From assembly GCA_028866945.1 (NCBI GenBank), contig JAGWHE010000001.1, positions 1 through 64,000 of the forward strand: a stretch of DNA of 64,000 bases. The letters are read 5' to 3'. The notes beneath the pieces are model-generated. The model did no database searches and was not told where the DNA came from. It saw nothing but the letters and a program-made list of their open reading frames with translations. Source of the stretch: Nitrososphaerota archaeon. GTDB taxonomy: Archaea > Thermoproteota > Nitrososphaeria > Nitrososphaerales > Gagatemarchaeaceae. Every line of letters begins with the position of its first letter. The first letter of the stretch is position 1. A program made the position numbers and the translations under genes. Below are positions 8,551-17,157 of the stretch, one piece after another.

Positions 8551-9069
8551 TTGGACGCCTTCGACGCCATCCGGACGAAGCTCGACATCAGGGAGTTCTC
8601 GTCGAAGCAAGTAGGCGGCGAGATCAGAGCGAAGGTGCTCGAAGCCGCCAGGCTCACCGGCTCTTCCCGGAACACGCAGCACTGGAGGTTCGTGCTGGTT
8701 CAGGCCCCCGCGAACCTGGACGTCCTCGCCCGAGACAGCACCACAGGCTCATGGGTGAAAGGCGCCAACTTCGCGGTCATAGTGAGCATCGACTCGAAGG
8801 TCCCTGGTTCCACCATCGACGCCGGACGGGTCATCCAGGACATGCAGCTCGCAGCCTGGGAGCAGGGGGTCGCGTCCGGGGTCTACACGGGCATGAAGCC
8901 GGGCGATATCAGAAGGGACTTCGGGGTCCCCGAGGGCCTCGACCCCGCGGCCGTGGTGGGGTTCGGGTACCCGAAGAAGAGGCTCCTGGGACGCAAGAGC
9001 AGGAAGCCGCTCTCGGAGATAGCCTTCCTCGAGAAGTACGGGAACCCCCTGGGGTCCCTCGGGAAGTAG
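8551..9069 (+). CDS. Nitroreductase-family FMN oxidoreductase
   Basis: 172 residues with a TTG start directly after the aldo/keto reductase stop. The N-terminal part has the IREF and SSRNTQHWRFV segments that bind FMN phosphate in the nitroreductase family, and the C-terminal GFGYPKKR...RKPLSEI block is also typical. Such enzymes use NAD(P)H to reduce nitro compounds, quinones or enones. The substrate is unknown; co-transcription with an aldo/keto reductase suggests detoxification of electrophiles. Confidence 0.85.
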   Translation: MDAFDAIRTKLDIREFSSKQVGGEIRAKVLEAARLTGSSRNTQHWRFVLVQAPANLDVLARDSTTGSWVKGANFAVIVSIDSKVPGSTIDAGRVIQDMQLAAWEQGVASGVYTGMKPGDIRRDFGVPEGLDPAAVVGFGYPKKRLLGRKSRKPLSEIAFLEKYGNPLGSLGK

Positions 9070-9115
9070 CGCCCGGACGACAACGAAATAAGTCCCCGCC
9101 AAGGTCGTTGCAGGC

Positions 9116-9667
9116 ATGATGCCTTCGACCCTGACACTGGGTTCCCGGGCTCCGGACTTCGACCTCCCGGGCGTCGACGGGCGGAACCACTCCCTCGGCT
9201 CGTTCAAGGACAAGCCGGTCCTCGTGGTTATGTTCACCAGCAACCACTGTCCCTACGTGAAGGACTACGAGGAGAGGATGGTCGCGATCCAGAGGGACTA
9301 CGCATCCAGAGGCGTTCAGCTGGTGGCCGTCAACTCCAATGCCGAAGTCGCTTACCCCGAGGATAGCTTCCCTCTGATGGTCAAACGCGCCCGAGACAAG
9401 GGGTTCAACTTCCCATATCTGAGGGACGAGTCGCAGAGGGTGGTCGAAGCCTACGGCGGGGTGTGCACCCCTCACATCTTCGCGTTCGACAGGGGGAGGG
9501 TGCTGCGCTACAGAGGGAGGATCGACGACTCCAGGGACGCCTCCAAGATCACCACTCACGACCTGCGGAACGCCCTCGACGACCTGCTGGCAGGGAGGGA
9601 CGTCAGGGTGTCAGACACCAGGCCTTTCGGCTGCAGCATCAAATGGTACTCTGTCAAGCCCTCCTAG
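9116..9667 (+). CDS. Thioredoxin-fold redoxin (AhpC/TSA-like)
   Basis: 183 residues. The redoxin fold starts with APDFDLPGVDG and has the active-site segment FTSNHCPYVKDYEER near residues 41-55, with one catalytic-type Cys, as in the PRX-like1 subfamily whose motif is NHCPYV rather than CxxC. GVCTPHIFAFD near 115-125 supplies the cis-Pro. Probably a cytoplasmic thiol reductase or peroxidase-like protein. Its position after two other redox genes supports an oxidative-stress role. Confidence 0.8.
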   Translation: MMPSTLTLGSRAPDFDLPGVDGRNHSLGSFKDKPVLVVMFTSNHCPYVKDYEERMVAIQRDYASRGVQLVAVNSNAEVAYPEDSFPLMVKRARDKGFNFPYLRDESQRVVEAYGGVCTPHIFAFDRGRVLRYRGRIDDSRDASKITTHDLRNALDDLLAGRDVRVSDTRPFGCSIKWYSVKPS

Positions 9668-9677
9668 GCTGACCACG

Positions 9678-10145
9678 ATGACCATCGGCCGATTCCAGGT
9701 CATGTCCCTCCTGCAGGCGGCCAGGGCGTACGCGCTGGGCCTCCCGCTCGAGTCCGCATACTCATGGGGGCTCAACAGGGCAATCTTCATCGCCGCGGCC
9801 AAGCGGGGCTTCAAGGGCGGGTCCGGCGCGCCTGAGGGGTCAGCGAAGGGGGCAAAGGGCGGGAAGACCTACAGCCTCGGCGACGACATGGCTCACAAGG
9901 TGGAGGAGGGAGGGGTGGTCCTCTTTACGATAGGGGGGAAGGTGCAGACGAGGGTCGAGTTCGACAAGAGGGTGAAGGACAAGTTCGGGAAGAGCTTTCC
10001 CGCCGCCTGGAAGGAGGCCCTCGCCTACGTCAAGAGGTTCGACAGGAGCGCCCTTCTCTCGAGGGACGAGTTCTTCAACACCGTCTACAGGCCAGTGAGG
10101 GATGAATGGGCGGAGCGCTGGTCTGCCGTCTCAGATCAAGCGTAG
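9678..10145 (+). CDS. Conserved hypothetical protein
   Basis: 155 residues, no recognised family. It begins 10 bp after the redoxin gene on the same strand. The N-terminal third is helical and Ala-rich; a Gly/Lys-rich linker (about residues 45-62) separates it from a charged helical C-terminal domain. No cysteine, signal or membrane helix. The last 10 bases overlap the convergent parB-like gene. Confidence 0.5.
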   Translation: MTIGRFQVMSLLQAARAYALGLPLESAYSWGLNRAIFIAAAKRGFKGGSGAPEGSAKGAKGGKTYSLGDDMAHKVEEGGVVLFTIGGKVQTRVEFDKRVKDKFGKSFPAAWKEALAYVKRFDRSALLSRDEFFNTVYRPVRDEWAERWSAVSDQA

Positions 10146-11038
10146 CGCTGCTGCCGGAGCCAGGAGTGGATGGCCAGCGTCGCCACCGCCTCCATGGTCG
10201 TGTTCCTCTCCTCGGCTGCCCTCCTGAGGCCGTCGGCGACCCTTGGGTCCAGAAGGATCTCGAGCTTGACCGCATGCAGGTAAGTGGCCTCCTTCCTGAT
10301 GTCCTCCACGGGCCTCTGGGGGGCCATCACGAAGTGGCTGACCACGTTCTCTGCCTCGGGAGATGTGAGCGGGGCTATGGTCTCCGCCAGCTCCTTCAGC
10401 TGGGTCGCCCGTTCCTTCCTTGGGAGCTCCTGCACCGTCGGCGCCTCTTCGGCCCGATGGAGAAACGTCGCATGCCGCACCGGGAGCACCCCCTCCTTCC
10501 TCTCCTTGGGGAGAGGGGCCTGCTTGACTGAGATGTCTGCCTTGGACTCCTTTCTGATGGTCCGGACGGCTTCGACCGCGTTAATCCTGTCCTCCACGTA
10601 TCTCCTCGACTTGCCCAGCGCCTTCGCCAGCTGCTCCGGGGACCCGTAGGCGTGGGGGTTCACCTTCCTCAGGGCGACGATCGCGTCGTACTCTTCCTCC
10701 GGCTCCACGTCCTTCCTCTGTATGTTCTCGACAAGGGATACGATGATCGCCTCCTCGTCGGTCATGGGGCGGACGATGGCGGGGAGCTTCTTCAGCCCCA
10801 CTATCTTCGCTGCCTCGAACCTCCTCGACCCGACCACAAGCTCGTACCTCCCTCCGATTGGCCTGGCCAGGACCGGCTCCAGTATCCCTTTCTCTTTCAC
10901 CGAGTCGACAAGATCTCCGACGTCTCCGGGGGACTTCCTGACGTTGGTCTTGCCGACGAAGAGCTTCTGCACCTCGACCGCCATGATGCTCCCTGTCTGC
11001 TCCTTCCAGCTCTGCTGCGCCGAGGAGAACTTGGCCAA
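10136..11038 (-). CDS. Orphan ParB-like protein with C-terminal ribbon-helix-helix-like domain
   Basis: 300 residues, TTG start about 30 bp from a TATA-like box (11064-11073). Residues about 20-115 are a ParB/Srx domain: VVGSRRFEAAKI at 68-79 and SLVENIQRKDV at 101-111 are the two conserved boxes (the nucleotide-binding GxRR and ENxQR motifs). Residues about 125-160 form the helix-turn-helix expected in ParB. The C-terminus (about 258-300) reads like a ribbon-helix-helix: VKLEILLDP strand then two helices. No ParA gene is nearby, so a role in classical partition is not implied; transcription regulation is possible. Confidence 0.8.
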   Translation of the reverse strand: MAKFSSAQQSWKEQTGSIMAVEVQKLFVGKTNVRKSPGDVGDLVDSVKEKGILEPVLARPIGGRYELVVGSRRFEAAKIVGLKKLPAIVRPMTDEEAIIVSLVENIQRKDVEPEEEYDAIVALRKVNPHAYGSPEQLAKALGKSRRYVEDRINAVEAVRTIRKESKADISVKQAPLPKERKEGVLPVRHATFLHRAEEAPTVQELPRKERATQLKELAETIAPLTSPEAENVVSHFVMAPQRPVEDIRKEATYLHAVKLEILLDPRVADGLRRAAEERNTTMEAVATLAIHSWLRQQRYA

Positions 11039-11087
11039 GACTATGCGATGGAAGACTCAGTGGCTCTTAAGATTATCAGGGCGCCGC

Positions 11088-12398
11088 TCAGTCCTGCGTA
11101 ACCTTGCCTCTGTACGCGTCTAGGTCGAGGAAGCCGTGTCCGCTTATGTTCACGAGTATGCACTTCTTCTCGCTGGCCGACTCTGCCTTCTTCGCCTCGT
11201 CGATGGCTGCCCTTACGGCGTGGGCGGACTCCCCGGCTATCAGCCACCCCTCCGTCTCAAGGAACGTCTTCGCGGCTTCGAACACCGCCACCTCGTCGGC
11301 GGGGTAGGCCACCGCCCTGACGTACCCCTTGTTCCGGAGGGCGCTGACTATGGGGGCGGCTGCATGGTATCTGATCCCGTCCGACTTTATGGGGGTCATC
11401 GAGGTCTCGTGGCCAAGGGTGTACATCATCATGAGCGGTGTGTGCCCCGCCGTGTCCCCGAAATCGTACCTGTACTCTCCCTTGATCAGATTGGGAGCGG
11501 CCTCCGACTGCGCGGCCAGGAATTCGCACTCCATCTTTCCCCGCAGCACCTCCCCGAGGAAGGGGAGCGTTATCCCGCTGAAGTTGGAGCCTCCGCCCAG
11601 GCACGCGACGACAAGGTCGGGGGAGTCGCCCGCCTTCTCGAACTGCTTCATCGACTCGAGCCCGATTATTGACTGGTGAATCATCACATGGTTGAGCACC
11701 GAACCTAGGCAGTAGACCCTCCCCTTCCCCATGTCGGTGTACTCGAGCCCCTCGGAGACCGCTATCCCCAGCGAGCCCGGGTGCCGCGGGTCGGCCGCGA
11801 GCAGCCCCTTTCCGAACTTCGTCTCCTCGCTCGGGGATGCGTAGACCTTGGCCCCATACATCTGCATCAGCAGCTTGCGCTCCGTCTTCCAGTCGTGGAC
11901 AGCCCTCACCCAGAAGACTACGGTCTTGAGGCCCATGAGCGACGCAGCGTACGCCAGCGCGGTTCCCCACTGCCCGGCCCCGGTCTCGGTCACGAGGGTC
12001 TCTTTCCCTTCCTTGGCCGCGTAGTACGCCTGCGGAATCGCGGTGTTCACCTTGTGCGACCCGGTGGGGCTGAGGTCTTCCCGCTTGTAGTAGAGCCTGA
12101 CCTTCCGCAGCCCGAGCTTCTCTTCCAACCTCCTCGCCCTGTAGAGTGGCCTCGGACGACCCGCGTGGACGTAGAGGGCCCTCACCTCCTCGGGGATGTC
12201 TATCCACCGGGAGGTCGAAGTCTCCTGACGCAGGCACTCCCCGACGAGCCTCTTCCTGAGCCCTTCCATCCTCGACTCCCCGTCCCCCGGCTCCTTCGGA
12301 GGGGGGAGCCCTCCCGGGATGTCGGGGACGATGTTGTACCACTTGCTGGGGAGCTCGTCGGGAGTAAGGACCACCTGGTCGAAGTCCATCGACCTCAC
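11088..12398 (-). CDS. trpB: Tryptophan synthase beta chain, TrpB2 type
   Basis: 436 residues, longer at the N-terminus than TrpB1 and with the [13 protein letters not shown] opening typical of TrpB2. The PLP lysine is Lys116 in [20 protein letters not shown] follows, and [10 protein letters not shown] is the phosphate-binding loop. It joins indole and serine to form tryptophan. TrpB2 enzymes usually work without a TrpA partner, and no other trp gene is seen here, so it may serve as an indole-salvage enzyme. GTG start at 12398 or ATG at 12389; a TATA-like box lies at 12415-12424. Confidence 0.93.
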   Translation of the reverse strand: MRSMDFDQVVLTPDELPSKWYNIVPDIPGGLPPPKEPGDGESRMEGLRKRLVGECLRQETSTSRWIDIPEEVRALYVHAGRPRPLYRARRLEEKLGLRKVRLYYKREDLSPTGSHKVNTAIPQAYYAAKEGKETLVTETGAGQWGTALAYAASLMGLKTVVFWVRAVHDWKTERKLLMQMYGAKVYASPSEETKFGKGLLAADPRHPGSLGIAVSEGLEYTDMGKGRVYCLGSVLNHVMIHQSIIGLESMKQFEKAGDSPDLVVACLGGGSNFSGITLPFLGEVLRGKMECEFLAAQSEAAPNLIKGEYRYDFGDTAGHTPLMMMYTLGHETSMTPIKSDGIRYHAAAPIVSALRNKGYVRAVAYPADEVAVFEAAKTFLETEGWLIAGESAHAVRAAIDEAKKAESASEKKCILVNISGHGFLDLDAYRGKVTQD

Positions 12399-12488
12399 CA
12401 GGGTCGGTTTGTAGATAAGACCTCTTGCGAAGGGCTTAGGGAAAGAGGGTTCGAAACTTTATACCGCGCCGGAGTCTCCTTCACGCCG

Positions 12489-12878
12489 ATGCTTACAAGG
12501 GAAGAGATGGAGAAGAAGAAGGCGCAGCTCGACAGGGACGCGGTGAACGTCTGCTTCATGAAAGGGACCGAGGCCCCGTTCACGGGGAAGTACTGGGACA
12601 ACCACGAGAAGGGGACCTATGCCTGCGTCGTCTGCGGCACTCAGCTGTTCAGCTCGGACACGAAGTTCGAGTCCGGGACGGGGTGGCCGAGCTTCTTCCA
12701 GCCGGTGTCGAAGGGGACGATCAAAGAAGACGCCGACAGGAGCTTCGGGATGACCAGGACCGAGGTCAGCTGCGGGAACTGCGGGGTCCACCTGGGGCAC
12801 GTCTTCGAGGACGGTCCAAGGCCCACGGGCCTCCGGTACTGCATCAACTCTGCAGCCCTCGAATTCAGGAAGGCGTAG
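12489..12878 (+). CDS. msrB: Peptide-methionine (R)-S-oxide reductase
   Basis: 129 residues, full length for MsrB. Two zinc-binding pairs (Cys46/Cys49 and Cys95/Cys98) and the catalytic Cys118 in RYCINSAAL are all present, as is the GTGWPSF substrate loop. It reduces R-methionine sulfoxide in proteins. The ATG at 12489 lies 29 bp from the TATA-like box (12455-12463), so the message is probably leaderless. No MsrA is seen in the window. Confidence 0.95.
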   Translation: MLTREEMEKKKAQLDRDAVNVCFMKGTEAPFTGKYWDNHEKGTYACVVCGTQLFSSDTKFESGTGWPSFFQPVSKGTIKEDADRSFGMTRTEVSCGNCGVHLGHVFEDGPRPTGLRYCINSAALEFRKA

Positions 12879-13012
12879 CACCCCCCTCCGGCCGCCGCGG
12901 GGGCAGAGGGGCCCCTCACTGTCCCCTCTCATGTTTCCGCCCAGACCCTTAGATAAGCCAGAGAGGAACGCGGGGCATCCGGCCCCGGCCCGCCCCTTCT
13001 CATGCGGCTGAA

Positions 13013-13028
13013 TTTTGGTTTACCAAAA
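13013..13028. promoter_or_regulatory. 16-bp inverted repeat (candidate operator)
   Basis: ttttggt-tt-accaaaa is a perfect 7-bp inverted repeat with a 2-bp centre, ending 2 bp before the ATG at 13031. It is strikingly AT-rich in a GC-rich context. The position suggests a repressor site or a symmetric promoter element; no matching regulator is identifiable. Confidence 0.4.
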
Positions 13029-13030
13029 AG

Positions 13031-13630
13031 ATGTGCCGTTTTGACAGTCTATCCCTTAGGGGGCCCCGGCCCGCCTTTTTCCTGAACGATTTGTCGTCTC
13101 CAAGCTTCCGGCGTGCCCTCCCGCGGCCCGGCGCCGCCCCCAGGGGTCACTCCAACCTGCTCAGGCCCAGAGGGGTAGCCCGGAGGAGGGACCTCCAGCC
13201 TGTCTTCACTGTAGCCCAGCTGCCCCACAGGAAGCAGAGGTACGAGACGGTGGGCGACTGGATTCCTGGGAAGCCCGCCCAGATCAGGGTGAGCAGGATG
13301 AAGGACCAGAGATACGTCTTCCTCGTTGCACTCCATGAAATGATAGAGTACGAGCTCTGCAAGATGCACGGGATATCCGACGAGGAGGTGGTCGCCTTCG
13401 ACGTGAACTTCGAAGCCGAGCGGAGGTTGAACCTCCACCCCATGGACGCCGAGCCTGGGGACCATCCAAAGGCGCCCTATCGAAACGAGCACGAGTTCGC
13501 CACGATGATCGAGATGATGGTGGCTCAGAAGCTGGGGGTGAGCTGGTCCGACTACGAGAAGACAGTCCTTTCGCTAGGCCCCAAACCCAAGAAGATTCTC
13601 GTCCGACCCCAGGCGAAGAAGAGAGCCTAG
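13031..13630 (+). CDS. Conserved hypothetical protein with HEMIEY metal-site-like helix
   Basis: Open frame of 199 codons. The clearly conserved part starts near the QLPHRKQRYETVGDW segment (about residue 64). ALHEMIEYELCKMHGI and FDVNFE resemble an uncharacterised bacterial/archaeal family with a His-Glu-x-x-Glu helix, possibly a metal site. The first 60 residues are Pro/Arg-rich and look non-coding, and no good ATG, GTG or TTG exists closer to the conserved part. The true start is therefore uncertain: either the ATG at 13031 is used or an upstream frame change has occurred. Confidence 0.55.
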   Translation: MCRFDSLSLRGPRPAFFLNDLSSPSFRRALPRPGAAPRGHSNLLRPRGVARRRDLQPVFTVAQLPHRKQRYETVGDWIPGKPAQIRVSRMKDQRYVFLVALHEMIEYELCKMHGISDEEVVAFDVNFEAERRLNLHPMDAEPGDHPKAPYRNEHEFATMIEMMVAQKLGVSWSDYEKTVLSLGPKPKKILVRPQAKKRA

Positions 13631-13639
13631 GTCCGCCGG

Positions 13640-15178
13640 CTAGCGCGCGATCTGTACGAGGTCGAAGGGCTGCCTCCCCTTCGAGGCTGGCAGGCCCGTG
13701 ATGCCGCCCACAAGGCTCTCGGCGGCGACCCCCTTCCTCTCCAGCACCTTTGCGAGCATCAGCGAAGTGTTCCCTGCCATGCAGACCACGAGGACAGGCC
13801 TGTCATCGCTGGGCAGCAGCTTCTGGAACCCCGCCGACGGCTCCCTTCCGTTCAGGACCGCCTGGACGTCCCGGGCGTCGGCCACTCTGACTGAAGATTC
13901 CGGGCACCCAAGTGACGAAGCGATGGCCTGGATGCCCTCCGCCCTGGGTACGAACGTGTTGTGCGCCCAGAGCACCCCGGCATATTCGCCGATGGCGGAG
14001 ACGGCTTCATCCAGCCTGACCTGGTCCCGCTTCCCTCTCCTGGCGACGGCGGCCACTTCCCTGACATACTTCGAGGCCCCGTCGGCGACCATGACGAGGA
14101 ACCTCTTCCCCACCCCATAGTTGAGCAGCTGGATGGTGGCATAGAGGGCCAGCGCCCCGCTTTCACCGACGTCAAGCCCCTTCCTGTTGAAGTACTCGAA
14201 GACCCTGCTGGCCTCCTCGAAGTCAGCCTCGTGGACCCCTATGTACGAACCCGGGTCGTAGAACCTCAGGCCCGACGCCTTCTCCCTCGTCCTGATGCCG
14301 GCCACGTCCTGGCCCGCCAGGGGGAAGATGACCCTGACGCCCTTCTTGCCGTACCGCGACGAGATGTACGCCCCGACCCCGCTCGCCGTGCCTCCGGTGC
14401 CGAAAGTGCAGACGAACTCGACGTCGCCCAGCGAAGCGCCCTGGTCCGCCAGCTGCTGGTCGATCTCCGGCGCAGTCACCGACCGGTGCGCCTCCGCGTT
14501 CAGGCCGTTGTCGTATTGCTCGGTACAGAATCCCCCGTATGCCCGAGCGAGGAGCTTCGCCAGCCCAATGGCGTCCTGGGCGGCCAGGATCTCCTCTGCT
14601 TCGTCCCTGACCTGGTCGAACCTGGCCTGGTCGAAACCGAGCTCCCCCAGCCTTAGCCTTACGTTGGACGCGACCCCTTTCGCCACGATCTTGTCCGCAT
14701 CTCCTTTGAGCCCGGGCGCCGGGCAGATGTCGACGTCCAGGTCGATCAGCCTCACCCCGTCGGCCTTGAGCCTGTCGATGACTCCCTGCTGGAGTCTCCT
14801 CGATACGATCGCCACCACGTCCAGCCCCAGCCTCCCCAGCTGTCCGAGGGCCAGCCCGAAGTTGCCTGACGTCGCTTCGAAGACCGTCTGCCCCCGGGCG
14901 AGCTTCCCAGAAGATATCGCATCTCTTACTATGGTCACCGCCGGCCTGACCTTGACCGAGCCCCCCGCGATCTTCGAGTCGAGTTTGGCGTAGACCCTGA
15001 CCCCCTCGCGCGGGAGGTCCAGGCCGTATTCGTCGCGGGCACACTCGACCAGCTCCTGGGTCACCTCCACCAGCGGAGTGGGGTTGGCCACCTTCCCCCC
15101 TTCGAGGTGGGGGACCCTGGCCCAGATCTGCGAATCGAACGTCTCCAGGAGCTGACCGTCGGCTGCGGTATCCTGCAT
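13640..15178 (-). CDS. Cysteine synthase-like PLP enzyme fused to rhodanese domain
   Basis: 512 residues from the ATG at 15178, 29 bp from a TATA-like box. Residues about 30-385 are a fold-type II PLP enzyme like cysteine synthase/cystathionine beta-synthase: PLP lysine Lys76 in GGSVKVRPA, SGNFG at 104-108 and the phosphate loop FGTGGTASGVG. The last ~110 residues form a rhodanese-like domain with active-site loop CMAGNTS (Cys466). The fusion suggests that sulfur made or released by the PLP domain is passed to or from the rhodanese cysteine. The acceptor substrate (O-phosphoserine, O-acetylserine or other) is not evident. Confidence 0.8.
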   Translation of the reverse strand: MQDTAADGQLLETFDSQIWARVPHLEGGKVANPTPLVEVTQELVECARDEYGLDLPREGVRVYAKLDSKIAGGSVKVRPAVTIVRDAISSGKLARGQTVFEATSGNFGLALGQLGRLGLDVVAIVSRRLQQGVIDRLKADGVRLIDLDVDICPAPGLKGDADKIVAKGVASNVRLRLGELGFDQARFDQVRDEAEEILAAQDAIGLAKLLARAYGGFCTEQYDNGLNAEAHRSVTAPEIDQQLADQGASLGDVEFVCTFGTGGTASGVGAYISSRYGKKGVRVIFPLAGQDVAGIRTREKASGLRFYDPGSYIGVHEADFEEASRVFEYFNRKGLDVGESGALALYATIQLLNYGVGKRFLVMVADGASKYVREVAAVARRGKRDQVRLDEAVSAIGEYAGVLWAHNTFVPRAEGIQAIASSLGCPESSVRVADARDVQAVLNGREPSAGFQKLLPSDDRPVLVVCMAGNTSLMLAKVLERKGVAAESLVGGITGLPASKGRQPFDLVQIAR

Positions 15179-15200
15179 TCTGGACGGGCTCCGGGAGGCA

Positions 15201-15212
15201 CAAATATATAAC
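15201..15212. promoter_or_regulatory. Shared TATA-like element (PLP-rhodanese fusion / hypothetical)
   Basis: caaatatataac is centred about 29 bp from the reverse ATG at 15178 and about 29 bp from the forward ATG at 15236. Both genes have almost no room for a leader. Confidence 0.55.
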
Positions 15213-15235
15213 ATATGTGATAATGCCCTCTCACA

Positions 15236-15571
15236 ATGGGGACCTACAAGGCGCCCGAGGTGGGCGATGCCGAAGTCACTCCGACGTTCGTGAGGGACGA
15301 GCTCCTGAAGTGCTTCGAAAGCGCCAACGGGGAGTTCGCAGCTGCCATGCACCAACCTGTCGCCGACGAGCATCTTAGGCAGCAGGTCAGGGCCTTCGTC
15401 GAAGGCGCCTTCTCCAAGTGCGGCGTGAGCTACGTGCAGCCCACGAAGGAAGGCATCACCAGTGCCATCTCAGAATGCAAGGCCAACGCCGAGAAGATGA
15501 TGGGCACCAGAGGGGCAGAGATAATCGAGCACCACTACTCGGAGATGATGAAGCTCGTCGACCGTCTCTAG
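15236..15571 (+). CDS. Conserved hypothetical small helical protein
   Basis: 111 residues, probably all-helical, with two cysteines (KCF near 26 and KCG near 62) and no recognised motif. It is transcribed divergently from the PLP-rhodanese fusion through one TATA-like box, so it may be co-regulated with sulfur metabolism. It shares a CTAG stop with the next convergent gene. Confidence 0.55.
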   Translation: MGTYKAPEVGDAEVTPTFVRDELLKCFESANGEFAAAMHQPVADEHLRQQVRAFVEGAFSKCGVSYVQPTKEGITSAISECKANAEKMMGTRGAEIIEHHYSEMMKLVDRL

Positions 15572-16059
15572 GGGGTCTTTTCCGCGGCCCGGCTACCTCG
15601 CTTGAACTCCTCGGGCGGCCCGAGATAGAGGTTCGAGGGAGGGTCCTTAGGGAGGAGGTACCTGATGTGCGGGTACCCCCGCTTGTCGTGGTAGACGTCG
15701 GAGCCGTCTTCCCCCTTCCTGAACGCGGCCTCGAAGCGGCTCCAGTCCTGGTCGCGGATGGACTCGAAGATAGGCAGGAGGTACTCCTTGTCATAGGCGT
15801 CGAGGTCTTCCGCGAACTTCGGCCTCGTAGTCTTCGCCGTCCTGAACGACGCCCTGAGCTGGTTGAGGTGGTGTGCGGCGAGCTTCCAGTTGCCACCCTT
15901 GGCCGCGTAGTATGTGTGGGTGAACCTGTCGCCGGCTTCCTTCATGAGCGCCGCCATCCCTGGCTGTATCTCGGCCAGCTGGTCGATCGTCATCTCCCCG
16001 TGGCGGGTCTTGGCCCTGATCTCGCTCACGGAGTCCGCCTCCCGGTGCTTCCTAATCAA
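15568..16059 (-). CDS. Conserved hypothetical protein
   Basis: 163 residues. It begins with an SEIRAKTRHGEMTIDQLAEIQPGMA segment that I recall from uncharacterised bacterial proteins, then a helical AAKGGNWKLAAHHLNQLR block. TTG start at 16059; a GTG at the SEIR position is an alternative. No signal, membrane helix or known catalytic motif. Function unknown. Confidence 0.55.
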   Translation of the reverse strand: MIRKHREADSVSEIRAKTRHGEMTIDQLAEIQPGMAALMKEAGDRFTHTYYAAKGGNWKLAAHHLNQLRASFRTAKTTRPKFAEDLDAYDKEYLLPIFESIRDQDWSRFEAAFRKGEDGSDVYHDKRGYPHIRYLLPKDPPSNLYLGPPEEFKRGSRAAEKTP

Positions 16060-16174
16060 TCCAGCCCGGGCCCTGCTAGGCCGGAGGGCGGAGGGGCGGG
16101 AGAGGCTCCCGTGAGCTCCCGGGCTGCGGGAAGCCGGGCTCCCTGGGAAACGACGCCTCCGGTGGCTGGAACAT

Positions 16175-17110
16175 CTACTCCGCCTCTTTCGGCGTCACTT
16201 TCAGCTCTGCAGCCTTCTCAGCCCTGAGGACCTTCAGGGTCAGGGCTTTTCCGACGACCTCGCCGGAGAGGGCCCTGCGCAGTTCGTATTCGTCCGAAGC
16301 AGCGACGCCGCCGAGCTTCAGGATGATGTCGCCAATCGCCACCCCTGCCTCTCTCGCCGGCGACCCCGGTTCGACCGACCTCACGAGGAGCCCTTCTGCC
16401 TGGCCCACTTCAGAGGAGACCGCCAGCTCTTCGGGGAGCTGGATGGGTTCTACCACCACCCCAAGGAAACCCTGCTTCACCCTCCCGTCCCTGGAGATCT
16501 TGGACACCGTGTCCCTCAGGGACTCGGCGGACACTGCGACCCCCCTCCCCGCGAAATAGGCGACGTTCATCCCCAGCAGCCTCCCCGAGGCGTCCACCAG
16601 TGGTCCCCCCGAGTAGCCCGGGTTCAGCTTGGCGTCAGACACCACGGCGTCGTCGATCATCACCCCCCAGAACCCCCTCATGCTCCTCTTGGCGCTGGTG
16701 ACGATGCCCGAGGTCGCCGAAGCCTTCTTCCCCGAACTGTTCGCCAGGGCCAGCACGAACTGCCCGACCTTAATCTCGCCTGCGTCCTCGAGGTCGATTG
16801 GCGAAAGCCCCTGGGCTTCCACCCTGAGGAGCGCCACGTCGGAGTAGGGGTCAGCCCCCACCACCTTCGCGCTCAGCTCCCTGCCGTCTCCGAGCACAAC
16901 CGTCGGTGCCGCCGAGTGTCCGATGACGTGGTTGGCCGTCAGGACAAGCCCATCGCCGGACCAGACGATCCCGGTCCCGCTCCTTCTGCCATCGTTGACG
17001 CTCACCACAGAAGGCGAGACGCTGTCTGCCAGCTCGGTTACAGCGTTCGAAAAAGACTGTAGCAGCTGCATCCCCTCTGATCCTGTCATTGCTTCGAAAT
17101 CACCAGACAT
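16175..17110 (-). CDS. HtrA/DegP-type serine protease with one PDZ domain
   Basis: 311 residues. The trypsin-like triad is complete: His61 (TANHVIGH), Asp91 (YSDVALLRVE) and Ser167 (NPGYSGGPLVD). A single PDZ domain occupies about residues 215-305. Unlike most HtrA proteins it has no signal peptide or membrane anchor; the N-terminus is polar, so it appears cytoplasmic. It would degrade or hold misfolded proteins. A winged-helix gene lies just upstream on the same strand with a gap of about 47 bp. Confidence 0.9.
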   Translation of the reverse strand: MSGDFEAMTGSEGMQLLQSFSNAVTELADSVSPSVVSVNDGRRSGTGIVWSGDGLVLTANHVIGHSAAPTVVLGDGRELSAKVVGADPYSDVALLRVEAQGLSPIDLEDAGEIKVGQFVLALANSSGKKASATSGIVTSAKRSMRGFWGVMIDDAVVSDAKLNPGYSGGPLVDASGRLLGMNVAYFAGRGVAVSAESLRDTVSKISRDGRVKQGFLGVVVEPIQLPEELAVSSEVGQAEGLLVRSVEPGSPAREAGVAIGDIILKLGGVAASDEYELRRALSGEVVGKALTLKVLRAEKAAELKVTPKEAE

Positions 17111-17157
17111 GGCTTGCCTCGGCGATTACTTGTTGAGCGGGTTGGGGAACTACCTGC

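Noticed and set aside
13031-13220. Reading the Pro/Arg-rich first 60 codons of the gene at 13031 as a functional domain
   Set aside because: Composition looks non-coding and conservation appears to start only near the QLPHRKQRY segment.
15216-15235. TGTGA-N10-TCACA resembling a CRP-type operator near the PLP-rhodanese promoter
   Set aside because: The spacer is 10 bp rather than 6, the half sites are only 5 bp, and no CRP-like protein is seen.
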